From: Buddleja alternifolia
Taxonomy: Eukaryota; Streptophyta; Magnoliopsida; Lamiales; Scrophulariaceae
DNA length: 64,000 nucleotides
Assembly (NCBI GenBank): GCA_019426215.1
Contig: CM033405.1
Span: 28,798,199-28,862,198, forward strand
Direction of reading: 5' to 3'
Of this stretch, positions 46,061-57,458 are shown piece by piece (positions within the stretch are counted from its first letter, which is position 1; each line of letters opens with the position of its first letter). Both the position numbers and the translations under genes were made by a program. Under the pieces are notes generated by a model. It saw only the letters and a program-made list of their open reading frames with translations. It had not been told where the DNA came from and searched no databases.

Positions 46061-49016
46061 GAAGGCGGGGCAAAAGTGGAGAATGTGCATCGACTTTCGC
46101 GACCTGAACAATGCTTGTCCTAAGGATCATTATCCCCTACCTAGGATCGATCAATTGGTAGATGCTACAGCTGGGTACGAGTTACTAAGCACTATGGATG
46201 CGCAGAGCGGGTATCATCAGATACCCTTGGCTGAGAAAGACCAAAGGAAGGTCAGCTTCATCACCTTCTTCGGCACCTTCTGCTACATAGCCATGCCCTT
46301 TCACTTAAAGAATGCCGGAGCCACATACCAAAGACTGGTGGACGTGATGTTCCAGGAGCAGAGGAGAAAGAATATTGAAGTATATGTAAACAACATGGTG
46401 GTTAAAAGTCGCATCGCTGGTACCCATGTACAGGACCTACAAGAGACCTTTGAAACACTTCGAAGATATGGGATGAAGCTGAACCCGGCCAAATGTGCAT
46501 TAGGAATTAAGGGAGAAAAGTTTCTAGGGTACATGGTAACAGAGAGAGGCATAGAGGCTAATCCCGCGAAGATCAAGGCTATCCAAGATATGGTAGTGCC
46601 TAGGAATATGAATGAAGTACAAAGGTTAAACAGGAGAATCACGGCCTTAAGTCGCTTCATATCCAAATCCGCGGAGAAAAGCTTATCATTTTTCAAGATC
46701 CTACGGAAATTTGATAACTTTAGCTGGACTACTGAATGCCAACAAGCTTTCGAAGACCTCAAGACATACCTGAGTAAGGTGCAGGGCCAGCCCCTGGTTG
46801 TCTACATAGTTGTGGCTGACCGAGTTGTCAGAACAGTCCTAGTTCGAGAAGAGGATAAGATGGAAAAGCCTGCATATTACGTCAGCAAAGTCCTCACAGA
46901 CGTTGAGTCACAATACCCGGATGTGGAGAAAATGGCGTTGGCGCTGGCGATGGCGCTACAAGGAGACTCAAGCCTTACTTCCTGACATACAAGATCATCG
47001 TGAAAACCAGCCAACCACTTAAGACTGTGCTGGGAAAGGCTCGAACATCAGGACGACTCGTCAAATGGGCCGTAGATCTTGGGGAATTCAAGATAGAGTA
47101 TACATCCCGAGCTAGGATTAAGGCCCAGGTCCTGGCAGTCTTCGTCACAGAAATGACCCGACCTGAACAAGAAAAGGAAGAAGATGAAAAGGTGTGGCTC
47201 TTACATGTGGACGGATCATCCACGCAAAGTGGGAGCGGGGCAGATGTAGTACTCACCACACCTGAGGGAGATCAGCTGGAATAGGCCATCAAATTCGAGT
47301 TTAAAGCAAGCAACAACGAAGCAGAATACGAAGCATTCATCATGGGGCTTAAATGGCAATCAAGGGAGGAGCCAAGAGCTTGATAGTATACTCAGATTCG
47401 CAACTGGTTACCAAACAAATCGAAGGAGCCTATGAAGCCAAGGAAGAGAGGATGGTGAAGTACCTGAAAACCATAGAGGCACTGCGAGGACACTTCCACA
47501 AATTAGAAATTCATCAAATACCCCGAGCTAAAAACACCAAAGTCACTACCTGTCCAAGCTGGGTAGCTCAGTCGCTGACTGTCAAACCCGGAGTATTACC
47601 ATTCAAGCTCTAACCAAACCTAGCACTCAAGAAATCTCGCAGATAGAGGAAGGTGGAGATTGGAGAACGTAGATAAGTTAGTATCTCACAAAGGGAACAC
47701 TACCTGAAGAAAGGAAAAAGCGATAACAGTTAGAGACCCGAGCTACCAGGTTCATCATGATCGATGATGTGCTATACAAGAAGTCATTCGTACATCCCCA
47801 CCTGAGGTGTACTTCGAATGAAGAAGGAGATTATATATTAAGAGAAATACATGAAAGAGATTGTGGCAGCCACATAGGTGGAGCAACCCTAGCTGGGAAA
47901 ACGATAAAGGCTGGTTACTTTTAGCCGACCCTGAAGGAGGATGCAGCCAACCTGGTAAAAAAATGTGAGCAATGCCAGAAACATGTCGGTCTCATTCATC
48001 AGTCGGCGGAAGCGATGCGCTCCATGAGTGTCCCTTGTCCCTTCGCTAGGTGGGGGGATGGACATTGTGGGCCCATTTCCCATAGCAAAGGGCCAAAAGA
48101 AGTTCTTACTGGTGCTGGTCGATTACTTCAGCAAATGGGTAGAAGCCGAAGCCTTAGCCCGGATCACGGAAGCAGAGGTCATTCGTTTCCTTTGGAAAAA
48201 CATTATTTGCAGGTTCGGCATACCCAGGGAAATCGTGGCTGATAACGGAAGACAATTCAGCGGGATCAAGCTAAGGAGGTGGTGCGAAGAATTAGGAATT
48301 CAGCAGCGGTTCAGTGTCGTTGCCCACCCTCAAACAAATGGCCAGGTCGAGGTAACCAATAGAATAATAGTCCAAGGTCTAAAGGCCAGGTATGTCTACT
48401 AACCATCTGGTAAAACACTCGCGCTTTCTTTCTTCACATTCTTGTCCTAGTCAACTTGTTTATTTCTACATCCCATTTCCTAATAAGTTCGCGTGAATAC
48501 CCAAACCTCGGTCATAAAGACTGGAGGGAGTGGGTGGGAATTGGGTAGAAGAATTATTACCAGTACTATGGTCGTATCGTACTACCCCAAAATCCACTAC
48601 AGGTGAAAGCCCATTTCATTTAGTGTATGGAGCCGAGGCTCATACCCACGGAGATCAGAATGCAGTCCCATCGGGTAAGATACTTCGAGCCGGAGCAAAA
48701 CGAAGAAAGGCTAAGGGAGGAGCTGGAGTTAATCGACGAAGTCAGAGACAAGGCATGCTTAAAGATCGAACAATACAAGTAGCGTATCGTGAAGGCTCGA
48801 GGAACAAAAGTGAAGACCAGATCTGTCCAGATGGGGGATCTGGTGCCGAAGAGGGCAGATGCAGTGCGAACGGTGAAGAAATTGGACCCTAACTGGAAGG
48901 GCCCATACAAGGTTACCAAGGTGTTAGCTGGAGGAGCATATGAGCTGGAAGATGAGGAGGGCAAGCCACTTCCTCGCCCATGGAATATGCAAAACCTAAA
49001 GAAGTTTTACGTGTAA
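46061..49016 (+). pseudogene. Tat pol, duplicated copy 2
   Basis: Repeats 37726 onward: RT from KAGQKWRMCIDF, RNase H, integrase and its C-terminal domain, ending NLKKFYV. Here motif A is intact (MDAQSGYHQ) but motif C is YVNN (46383-46394), so both aspartates of that motif are lost. Six codons (PLLTKP) present in copy 1 are missing near 46780. It shares with copy 1 the TAG in RNase H (LE-stop-AI) and the TAG in integrase (GYF-stop-PTL), so those defects predate the duplication. The candidate intron lies at 48390-48519. Confidence 0.88.
48390..48519 (+). other. Candidate 130-bp intron in integrase, copy 2
   Basis: GT at 48390-48391 and AG at 48518-48519. Joining the flanks yields an arginine codon and continues [13 protein letters not shown] in frame. 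Same length and position as in copy 1. Confidence 0.55.
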
Positions 49017-49632
49017 CCGCGAGGGTTGCACTATTTCTTTTATTTTTGTTTTTAATATCTTTTGTGTCATTTCGTGTCATGTGAAGAACTCAAGTTTTTC
49101 TAATAATCCTTTTTGGAAGTTGTGGTTGTTATGATTTTCGTGTACGGCCTAGAGATTGTAAAGCCTTCTTTGCAGGGCCGCATGCAAAGCTCCCATAATG
49201 TAGTAAGATTTTATTTTTTAAAAATTTTGAGATTGAGTTGTGCCTATAGAGAAAAATATATATGATGAATTGTGAGGTAAGGGATAGCTGGTGAAGTGGA
49301 AGTAGCCAGAGGTTAGGATTGTACCATCTGGGTGGGGATCCGGATCTGTCTAGGTATGGATAATTCACCTACAGATCAAACAATCTCCAGGCCAAGGAGA
49401 AATAAGGAGGGGTAGGTCCTCGGGAACATCTATGGGCCTACCCTAAGGAAGACCAGGGTTTGGAGCGACAAGGAGGAAGGGACAGTCATAAGGTTGGAGA
49501 AGGAATAAGGGGGAACGTACGGAGAATGTGGGACACAAGGAAGGATACCTTCGGTATAGGCTGGCCACCCTAGCCTATTAAGGAATATTTTGGATGGAAG
49601 GAGGAAAAAGGGGATATGAGGCAGGAGGTAAA
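49017..49632 (+). other. Tat post-pol untranslated region, copy 2
   Basis: Duplicate of 40720-41334 with scattered base changes. No gene. Confidence 0.6.
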
Positions 49633-49885
49633 TGCAAGTCCCCAGGATTGCATAGTTGCGGTGCAAGTCCCCACGATTGTACGCGCCTAGTGATGGGTGT
49701 TCGATCCCGTGTGAAAGTCCCCACGATTGCACGGAGGTGGTACAAGTCTCCACGATTGTACGCACCTGGAAAAGGATGTTCGATCCCGATGCAAGTCCCC
49801 ATGATTGCATAAGAGAAAGAGAATGAATGCAAGTCCCCACAATTGCATAAGAGAAAGAATGTGAATGCAAGTCCTCACAATTGCA
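49633..49885 (+). repeat. Hairpin repeat array, duplicated copy
   Basis: Seven 20-bp units at 49633, 49662, 49712, 49741, 49790, 49828 and 49866. The fourth unit pairs perfectly over six bases (GTACAA/TTGTAC). The last unit reads TGCAAGTCCTCACAATTGCA and is followed directly by truncated Athila LTR. Confidence 0.75.
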
Positions 49886-49897
49886 TAAGAGAAAGAA

Positions 49898-50751
49898 TAA
49901 GAATTCTCATTAAAGTTCCCCAATGAGAATTCCACCTAAGGTGATGCTTAAAGTTTGGCTTTTAAGATTCCAACCAGCTAAAAAATGCTAAACTTTCGGC
50001 CCTTAAGAATTCCACCAAGCATAACCATGTGAAAACTTCAACAAAACACATGCATGCTGCCATTTTCTTGCTTTCCAGCGCAGTCTTAGTATTTTCCTCA
50101 TAAACTTCTCCACAGATCTCCAAATTGGATGATTCAAGTCCCCATGTGCAGATACAACATAGATCTACAACTTTCCAGAAGGACATTTTGTCCAATTCGG
50201 TTGCTAAGTATAACTAAATTATGTTTCAACATGAAGGTTGTTTCTGATTTGGCGCCCATAAAGTAAATCTACCAAGAAACACACTTATGACAACCCCTCA
50301 ACACATGTGCTGAATTATGGCCAAAAGTGATTCTTACCCATCATATAATGCTGGAATTTAGGCTGAAAAGGAGTAACATTTGGACTATCCACGCCTAGGC
50401 ATGACTAGGAGGGCGCTGGGGCGTATCCTGGCACATGTACTTCTCTGTTCGGCGCAACAATTGTATTTCCTTCATAACTCTCTCCACAGACCTCCGATTT
50501 GGATAATTCAAGTTTCCAAGTGAAGCTAACACAGAGATAAACAACTTTGTTGAAGGAGACGTCCTCAAATGCGAACTCGAAATATGCATAAATTCTGTAT
50601 TTGCGTGCGTTATTCCTCTATTGTAGTGATTTTCCACCTTTACTCGATAAGCACACAAATTAAACGCAAATGTGGTATAAATCATGCATAAACCAATATA
50701 AATCCAATAAATATGAGGCTCTAAAACATGTAAATTCACACCCTATCAACA
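49898..50751 (-). repeat. Athila-like 3' LTR, copy 2 (truncated)
   Basis: Matches 55888-56731 of the full LTR and begins TGTTGATAGGG on the minus strand at 50751. The LTR part equivalent to 54879-55887 is missing, so the outer end is lost and joins the Tat hairpin array directly. Confidence 0.8.
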
Positions 50752-52420
50752 CCCCCAAACTTACCCATTGATCGTCCTCGAGCAATGAGAGCTATAAGAC
50801 AAGATCAACATCATTCAAAGGGAGAAAACAAAACAACTAACTAACTCACTTTCGTGGAGTAAACGATTGCACTTAGTGGGTGCAACAAGCCTTTAAACCC
50901 TTGAGTTACCTCAAAGGACGAGTTATAGTCTCATGAGGGTTTGCATACGATATACCCACAAAATCTAACAAATTTTCAATCCCAACCAAATCAACACATC
51001 TCAATATGATCAACAAGAATGAATGGCATAAAATCAACCTTTTAAAGTTCACAAATATATATATACATATCAACTACTTTTGCTCATGTGACACCAATAC
51101 TTGAAACGACTCCCTAGGGTGTAGTGAAAAATAAATCTAGGGTATTATAGTCGAGAGGCATCCTTACCAAATTTTGGACATTAATCCCATATCTATCAAC
51201 TTTCGATCAAACGCAAAGCATAAGAATTATAGAAAATCTCATAGCCATTTAAATTTCATTATCTCAAACATTCAACTTTCAATTCATATGAAATTTCTAT
51301 TTAAACTTCATTAAGGCTAGATCATGTGCAATGTTTTATTCCATTAGGCTTTCTATGACACCCATGTAGCAAGCTTTAGACCAATGACTCCCAAACTAGA
51401 TAGTTTTGGGGCATTAAGTGTAGAGACACTCCTAAGGGTTTAATCACTCGAGTGTCAAAGGCCACGAAATAAAACTAGATCTTTTAACCAATTCACTTCT
51501 TTTTGGCTTGAGCAAAGCTCAAATTGGCATAATAGTACAGTATGTAGGCATGAAACGTTTCACCTCCGGTACGTATTAGTCTGACCACTTTTGGTCATAC
51601 CAAAATTCATCCTTTTCAATTCATTGTTTAGCATATAAAATTACTACTTAACTTATAACCTTATGAGAAATCTAAGTTAATATTTCCGGGAAAAACTCCT
51701 TAAGTGTCTCAAGATGGTTATCCTCTCAACTCCTCTACCTTCGATTCATTGTGCAATGTGAATCATCTAAAGAATCAATCCTAGTCTAGTGTCTCAACGA
51801 GCAATTTCAAAGATATATATATTCCATTAAATTTAAATTATTTCAAGAATTCATGCCATTTTTCCAAGTTAATCAATTTCAATGCATCAATTGGAAAGAA
51901 AATACATATAATTTTTTTTATATATACATATGCTTGATTTTTCTCAAAAAGTTAGCACAAAACACATGCAATAGCAACGATTCCCCCAAACTTGAGCTAA
52001 AAACAAGATCACATGACAAATAAAATCAATAAGCACTACTCATACCACCCCCAAACTTAAACTTAACATTGCCCTCGATGTTGACTCAATCATACATACT
52101 CAAAAGGGGGTAAACGAGGGTACTTACAACAAGGGTGCTAAAAAGCAAACCTTACTCACGTGGAATCCATTTCCAAGCTCAAATTCGTAACAAAAGATCT
52201 TCCAAAGCAAAACTCGGCTACTACATGTCATGTACTCACAATACAAACTATCAAGATTCAAAGAGAAGTATGCCAAAAGTGCATACTTGAACATAACAAA
52301 AAGAAACAAACTAAACAAGACAAAAATGAAAGCAAGAAGAAAAGAAAACTTACAAACTTGGGTTGCCTCCCAAGAAGCGCTTGTTTATAGTCATTAGCTT
52401 GACTTTACGCTCCTTGAGGT
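50752..52420 (-). other. Athila-like noncoding internal region, copy 2
   Basis: Begins with the polypurine tract (aagtttgggggt on the minus strand). It is about 1.67 kb with no pol motif. The element therefore appears to carry only gag and protease and would depend on another element's pol. Confidence 0.7.
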
Positions 52421-54748
52421 TCAAATAGGTGGGCCATTTAAAATGACAATATCCTTGTCATTTCTCCTTTCTTTCTCATGTTTCACTCGCGTCCACTCAT
52501 AACTCAGTGTTTTGAGATTAGCCCTCCGTGCCGGATTTGTCTTATCGATCTCATGAACACGTTTATGTGGTGGAATGTACTTCATGCATAAATCCTCCTC
52601 TCTCACCTTTTCTTGGTTCTCATTGGGGACCTCATTCTCCAACTCAAGAGTGCCCTTAGTTTTGCCACTTGCACATTTTTCATCAAGTAAAGTGTTAATA
52701 GCATTGACATTTAAACAAGTAAGATCATCCATGGATGGTTTCATGTTTGTATAAGCATCGAATATCACCTTTTCATCTCTTACCCTCAATGCCAACTTAC
52801 CTTTTCCCACGTCAATCTTGGCATTGCTAGTGGCTAGGAAAGGTCTTCCTAGAATCAAGGGAACATCAATGTCGTTATCCATCTCGAGAACCACAAAATC
52901 GATCGGGAAATAGAATTTGTCAACTTGGACAATAACATCTTCAATTATCCCCTTTGGCCTCTTGATTGATCTATCCGCGAGTTGGAGGCTCATTGCAGTT
53001 GGTTTAGGATTGTCAAGGCCCAACTTCCTGAAAAGAGAATACGGAAGGAGGTTGATGCTAGCTCCCGAATCACAAATAACCTTGTCGAATGATAAGGGCC
53101 CAATAGTGCAAGGAATCGTAAGACTCCCGGGATCTTGAAGCTTTGTTGGTAATGTGTTGAGCAATATAGGCAAGATTCGGGGGAAACTCGGATCCATCTC
53201 CTTCTGTTTCTTTTTATATCCATTGGGAAAGGGGAGGCGTACCTCGATGGGTGGATGCGTTGAAGTCGAAGAGCCGAATTCGGAAGAACCAGGACGTGGC
53301 ACCTGGGCGCAGCAATTGGCGCCTGGGCGTGGCAGCGTAGGCGCCTGAGCGTGGCTGTTTGGGCGCTCAGGCGCCGATGTGCGAACAGCATCATTTGCTA
53401 CATGTTTGCCACTTCTCAAGGTAATTGCATAGCATTGCTCTTTCGGGTTCTTTTCCGTGTCACTTGGTAAAGTTCCCGGGGCTCTCTCGCTGATCGCCCT
53501 TGCCATTTGACCCATTTGTGTCTTCATATCCTTCATCTCCATCATCAAATCCTTCATCATACTACGGAGTTCGTTGATTGTTGTATCCGATTTCTTTATT
53601 TCCTCATCGAGACGTTCATCGGTTGTGGGAGGCCTAACTTGCCTTTGTACATGAGGATTGCCTTGCCTTTGAGCTTGATTGTTGTTGAATGAAGGCCTTG
53701 GTGCTTGATAGATACCGGTATGAGCGTTTTGTGCCGGATTTGGCCTTCTTGGAAAATTTTCGGGCACATGAAAATTGAATTGAGGTCGATTGGCATTTCC
53801 AACATAGTTAACATTGCCAACCATTGTTTCCAAAGCAACTTCTTCTTGAACACAAGCAATTTTTCTGGTGGGTGTGACTTCTTCATCATCGGGATAGAGT
53901 TCATCTTCCCGGGCTAATTGCTCAATCTTGTCCCACACACTTTGGCAATCGAGCCCAAGGAGATCACCACCGGCGCCGGCATTGAGCCTATTTCGGATGC
54001 GCGATCGGACTCCATCATGGAATCGTAGTACTTGCTCGCTCAACTTTAGGTTGTGATCCGGGCATTTTCGGAGCATGTTTTTATATCTAGCCCATGCCTC
54101 GGCTAAGGACTCATGATTCCATTGCTTAAACTCTTTAATATTGCTCCTTAGCTCGTTGATTTTGGAGGGTGGAAAGAATTTGCTCAAAAAGGCATCAACC
54201 AATTGTCCTCATGTTGTGATGGATTGGGGTGGTAGAGACTTGTACCACATGGTCGCCCTTTCCTTTAATGAGAAGTGGAAGACTTTTAGACGAATTGCAT
54301 CAAGATCCCGTGGATGAAATTGGGTAGTCATGAGAGTGTCGTCTAAAGTCTCCAAATGCTCATGAGGTGATTCATGGGGCTCTCCATAGAAGGGTTCGCT
54401 TTGCACCATGCTAAAGATGTGTGATGGAATGTGATAATTTGGTGCATAGAAATTTGGAAAGATCACGGGTCCCGGTATGTTGTGGACCCTTGGAGGTAGA
54501 CTTTCCCGGACCGATGGAAGTCTTTGAGGAGGTGCCGGTTGCATAGCTTGGAAAAGATTTTGCAGCCATTCCCTATTTTCCAGAAGATTTATGTCGGGAA
54601 AATCCCCATTTGGATTTAGATTGTCGGACATTTCTCGAGCTTGTCTACTAGATCGAAGAACACGCTCTATCTTCGGCTCAAAATTGTATAGGGGCTCGTT
54701 AGAAGAGCGGGTCATGCACCACAAATTACACCTAACAAATAACCACAA
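52421..54748 (-). pseudogene. Athila-like gag-protease, one nonsense break
   Basis: A frame of about 775 codons on the minus strand, broken only by a TGA at 54211-54209, where family members have Trp before the QLVDAFLSKFFPP motif. Gag: LDAIRLKVFHFSL, ATMWYKSLPP, SLAEAWARYKNMLRKCP. A coiled-coil-like segment (MMKDLMMEMKDMKTQM) and a QCYAITLRSGK motif follow. The protease has VICDSGASINLLPYSLF (catalytic D-S-G intact) and VPLILGRPFLAT. It ends near IVILNGPPI with no RT following. TGG to TGA is a single G to A change; otherwise the frame is remarkably preserved for an element lacking pol. Confidence 0.85.
53340..53375. repeat. GC-rich 12-bp-stem palindrome inside gag
   Basis: GGCGCCTGAGCG (53340-53351) and CGCTCAGGCGCC (53364-53375) pair perfectly around a 12-base loop. 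Several more 'ggcgcctgggcgtgg' words lie just before it. It encodes part of a low-complexity stretch of gag. Confidence 0.65.
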
Positions 54749-54854
54749 GAAAAAAAAAATTAGAATAATAAAATAAAAGAAAGGTTAGAAATAAACGAAA
54801 AATAAAGAATTATGAAAATTTAAACAAAAAAAATCAAAAACTAAAATGAAAAAG

Positions 54855-54872
54855 TCCCCGGCAACGGCGCCA
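54855..54872 (-). promoter_or_regulatory. Athila primer-binding site
   Basis: Minus-strand TGGCGCCGTTGCCGGGGA, six bases inside the LTR end. This is the PBS text typical of Athila-type elements. Confidence 0.75.
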
Positions 54873-54878
54873 AAAACT

Positions 54879-56731
54879 TGACACGCTAAAAGCTAACGTG
54901 CTATTGTAGCAAGTGCACTAGTCGTGTGTAGTAATAAGTGGACTAAAAGTCCGGGTTGTCGAACCACAGAGACTTGAATTTTAGTTTATGATTTTAACAA
55001 AAAAAAGAACAAATATAATTAAAGTAAATTATAGGTAAAATTGCATACAATAAGAACAAGATTACACAATTGATTTTACACAAAGTATAAAGGGAGACTA
55101 AGACACATGCTAGGTTCAAATTGATCAATTATACTTATAAAGATTCTAGTTGAAGGATTACGCTTATATTGTTATGGTGAGAACTCCGAGGGTAGAGAAT
55201 AACCGATGTCTCGCGTATAAACTCCTATGCTTAGATCGTGATTTCCCAAATATTCCTATCCTGAAATCTAACCACTAAACATGCATTAACGTACTAGAGT
55301 TCACTCGATTTGAATCGAACAACTTCACCCGGGAATCTTTACCTATGTCTAGGGCAATTCCTCATTAGTTACGGGTCATGATGTGAATTTCTTGCACCCT
55401 AAGTCAATTTTCTCCCGAAATATTAACCTAGGCATAAGATTCTAACATATAGTGATCAAGTATATGTAAGATAGGCAAAAACACAAATTCAAATCACATA
55501 ACAATATAAGAACAACCTTAACAATCATCTATTATAAGCGCATATCACAATTTGGCCTTACATGGCCCTAGTCTTATGAATTTAGTTCATAATGGATAAT
55601 ATGAAAAACATAAATGAATTAATACACATGTTCATAGACATAATTGAAATGAAAAGCTATAAAAACTCCCTCAAAAGTGAATAATGATGGAACTTCAATT
55701 GAATCTTCCTTCTCCAATGATGATGATGAATCAAGAATCCTTCTCTCTCCCCTCTTTTCTTCTCTATGGATCGGTCACTTCCTCCCCCTCTTCTCCAAGA
55801 ATCTGAAATTGATAGTGAATGATGAAGAGTATGGGTTTCCCCTCCTTTTATAGCCAAAATTCCACTAAAGTATGCATTAAGAATTCCCATTAAAGTTCCC
55901 CAATGAGAATTCCACCTAAGGTGATGCTTAAAGTTTGGCTTTTAAGATTCCAACCAGCTAAAAAATGCTGAACTTTCGGCCCTTAAGAATTCCACCAAGC
56001 ATAACCATGTGAAAACTTCAACAAAACACATGCATGCTGCCATTTTCTTGCTTTCCAGCGCAGTCTTAGTATTTTCCTCATAAACGTCTCCACAGATCTC
56101 CAAATTGGATGATTCAAGTCCCCATGTGCAGATAAAACATAGATCTACAACTTTCCAGAAGGACATTTTCTCCAATTCGGTCGTTAAGTATAACTAAATT
56201 ACGTTTCAACATGGAGGTTGTTTCTGATTTGGCGCCCATAAAGTAAATCTACCAAGAAACACACTTATGACAACCCCTCAACACATGTGCTGAATTATGG
56301 CCAAAAGTGATTCTTACCCATCATATAATGCTGGAATTTAGGCTGAAAAGGAGTAACATTTGGACTATCCACGCCTAGGCATGACTAGGAGGGCGCTGGG
56401 GCGTATCCTGGCACATGTACTTCTCTGTTCGGCGCAACAATTGTATTTCCTTCATAACTCTCTCCACAGACTTCCGATTTGGATAATTCAAGTTTCCAAG
56501 TGAAGCTAACACAGAGATAAACAACTTTGTTGAAGGAGACGTCCTCAAATGCGAACTCGAAATATGCATAAATTCTGTATTTGCGTGCGTTATTCCTCTA
56601 TTGTAGTGATTTTCCACCTTTACTCGATAAGCACACAAATTAAACGCAAATGTGGTATAAATCATGCATAAACCAATATAAATCCAATAAATATGAGGCT
56701 CTAAAACATGTAAATTCACACCCTATCAACA
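54879..56731 (-). repeat. Athila-like 5' LTR (full)
   Basis: 1853 bp, minus-strand TGTTGATAGGG...GTGTCA. It is the most complete of three LTR copies. Beyond 56731 Tat sequence resumes with another hairpin repeat, which marks the insertion edge. I see no exact target duplication with the far edge at 41597. Confidence 0.82.
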
Positions 56732-56732
56732 G

Positions 56733-56811
56733 TGCAAGTCCCCATGATTGTACGTGTCAAGAAGTTACTAAGATATTGACGGAGGTGGTGATGCAAGTCC
56801 CCAAGATTGCA
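56733..56811 (+). repeat. Two further hairpin repeats
   Basis: Units at 56733-56752 and 56792-56811 of the same 20-bp palindromic word as at 41335. They show that the Athila element inserted within the Tat hairpin array. Confidence 0.7.
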
Positions 56812-57458
56812 AAAATTTGTGGACCACCTGACCCAGCTGGGGCTATAGCTCAGTGTAGGTCTGGTAGGTACCACCTGAGAACTAATGCATTTTGTTTTTG
56901 CTTTCCTGTGAGGAATGTTAGATAAAAGGTCCTACTCAGATTCTCTGAGGACATGTTTGTGTTAACAAGGAGTTGTAATATTCTCATAGAGGTGCCCCTC
57001 GGTCGAGGTATGGTCGTAATAACTTAATTCGTTATTTGTCCTAGTGATTATCTCGTGGTAATTCAACAGTAAGGTTAGATCATTCCTTGGTTGAATTTGT
57101 GTAAACAATTACTCTTAAGCTTTTCTTTTATAAGACATAGCAGGTACACCATATGCAAGATGGACATCACACATCCCAAAACAATGTAAGTAAACATGTT
57201 CGGCATATAAAACAAAATATGTGCACCAAAATTTCAAAATACAGGTAACAAAGCAAGAAGTACGAGTCTAACTTAACATGCATAATAAAAAGATGTCAAT
57301 AGCCCAAACCTGGGCAGGGACAGCAAAACGAGCAAGAATTTGTCCAAAGGCAACACAGGTCCATCAAAACAGCAAAAACAAAAAGGTGTTTCGAAATACT
57401 AGGGCTATATATGCCCGTCAAAAACCAAGTCTTAAAAAGGAAAGCATCAAATTTTTCA
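56812..57458. other. Tat spacer before antisense ORF
   Basis: No gene recognised. It lies between the hairpin array and the 3' end of the antisense ORF and probably includes that gene's 3' end. Confidence 0.5.

Noticed and set aside
41335..49885. CRISPR-like array of spaced 20-bp palindromic repeats
   Set aside because: This is plant retrotransposon DNA. Spacers are irregular, partly repeated and without cas genes, so the array is interpreted as structural repeats of the Tat element.
56840..56885. tRNA-like start (gctatagctcagtgtagg)
   Set aside because: Only an A-box-like word is present. There is no anticodon arm, T arm or acceptor pairing.
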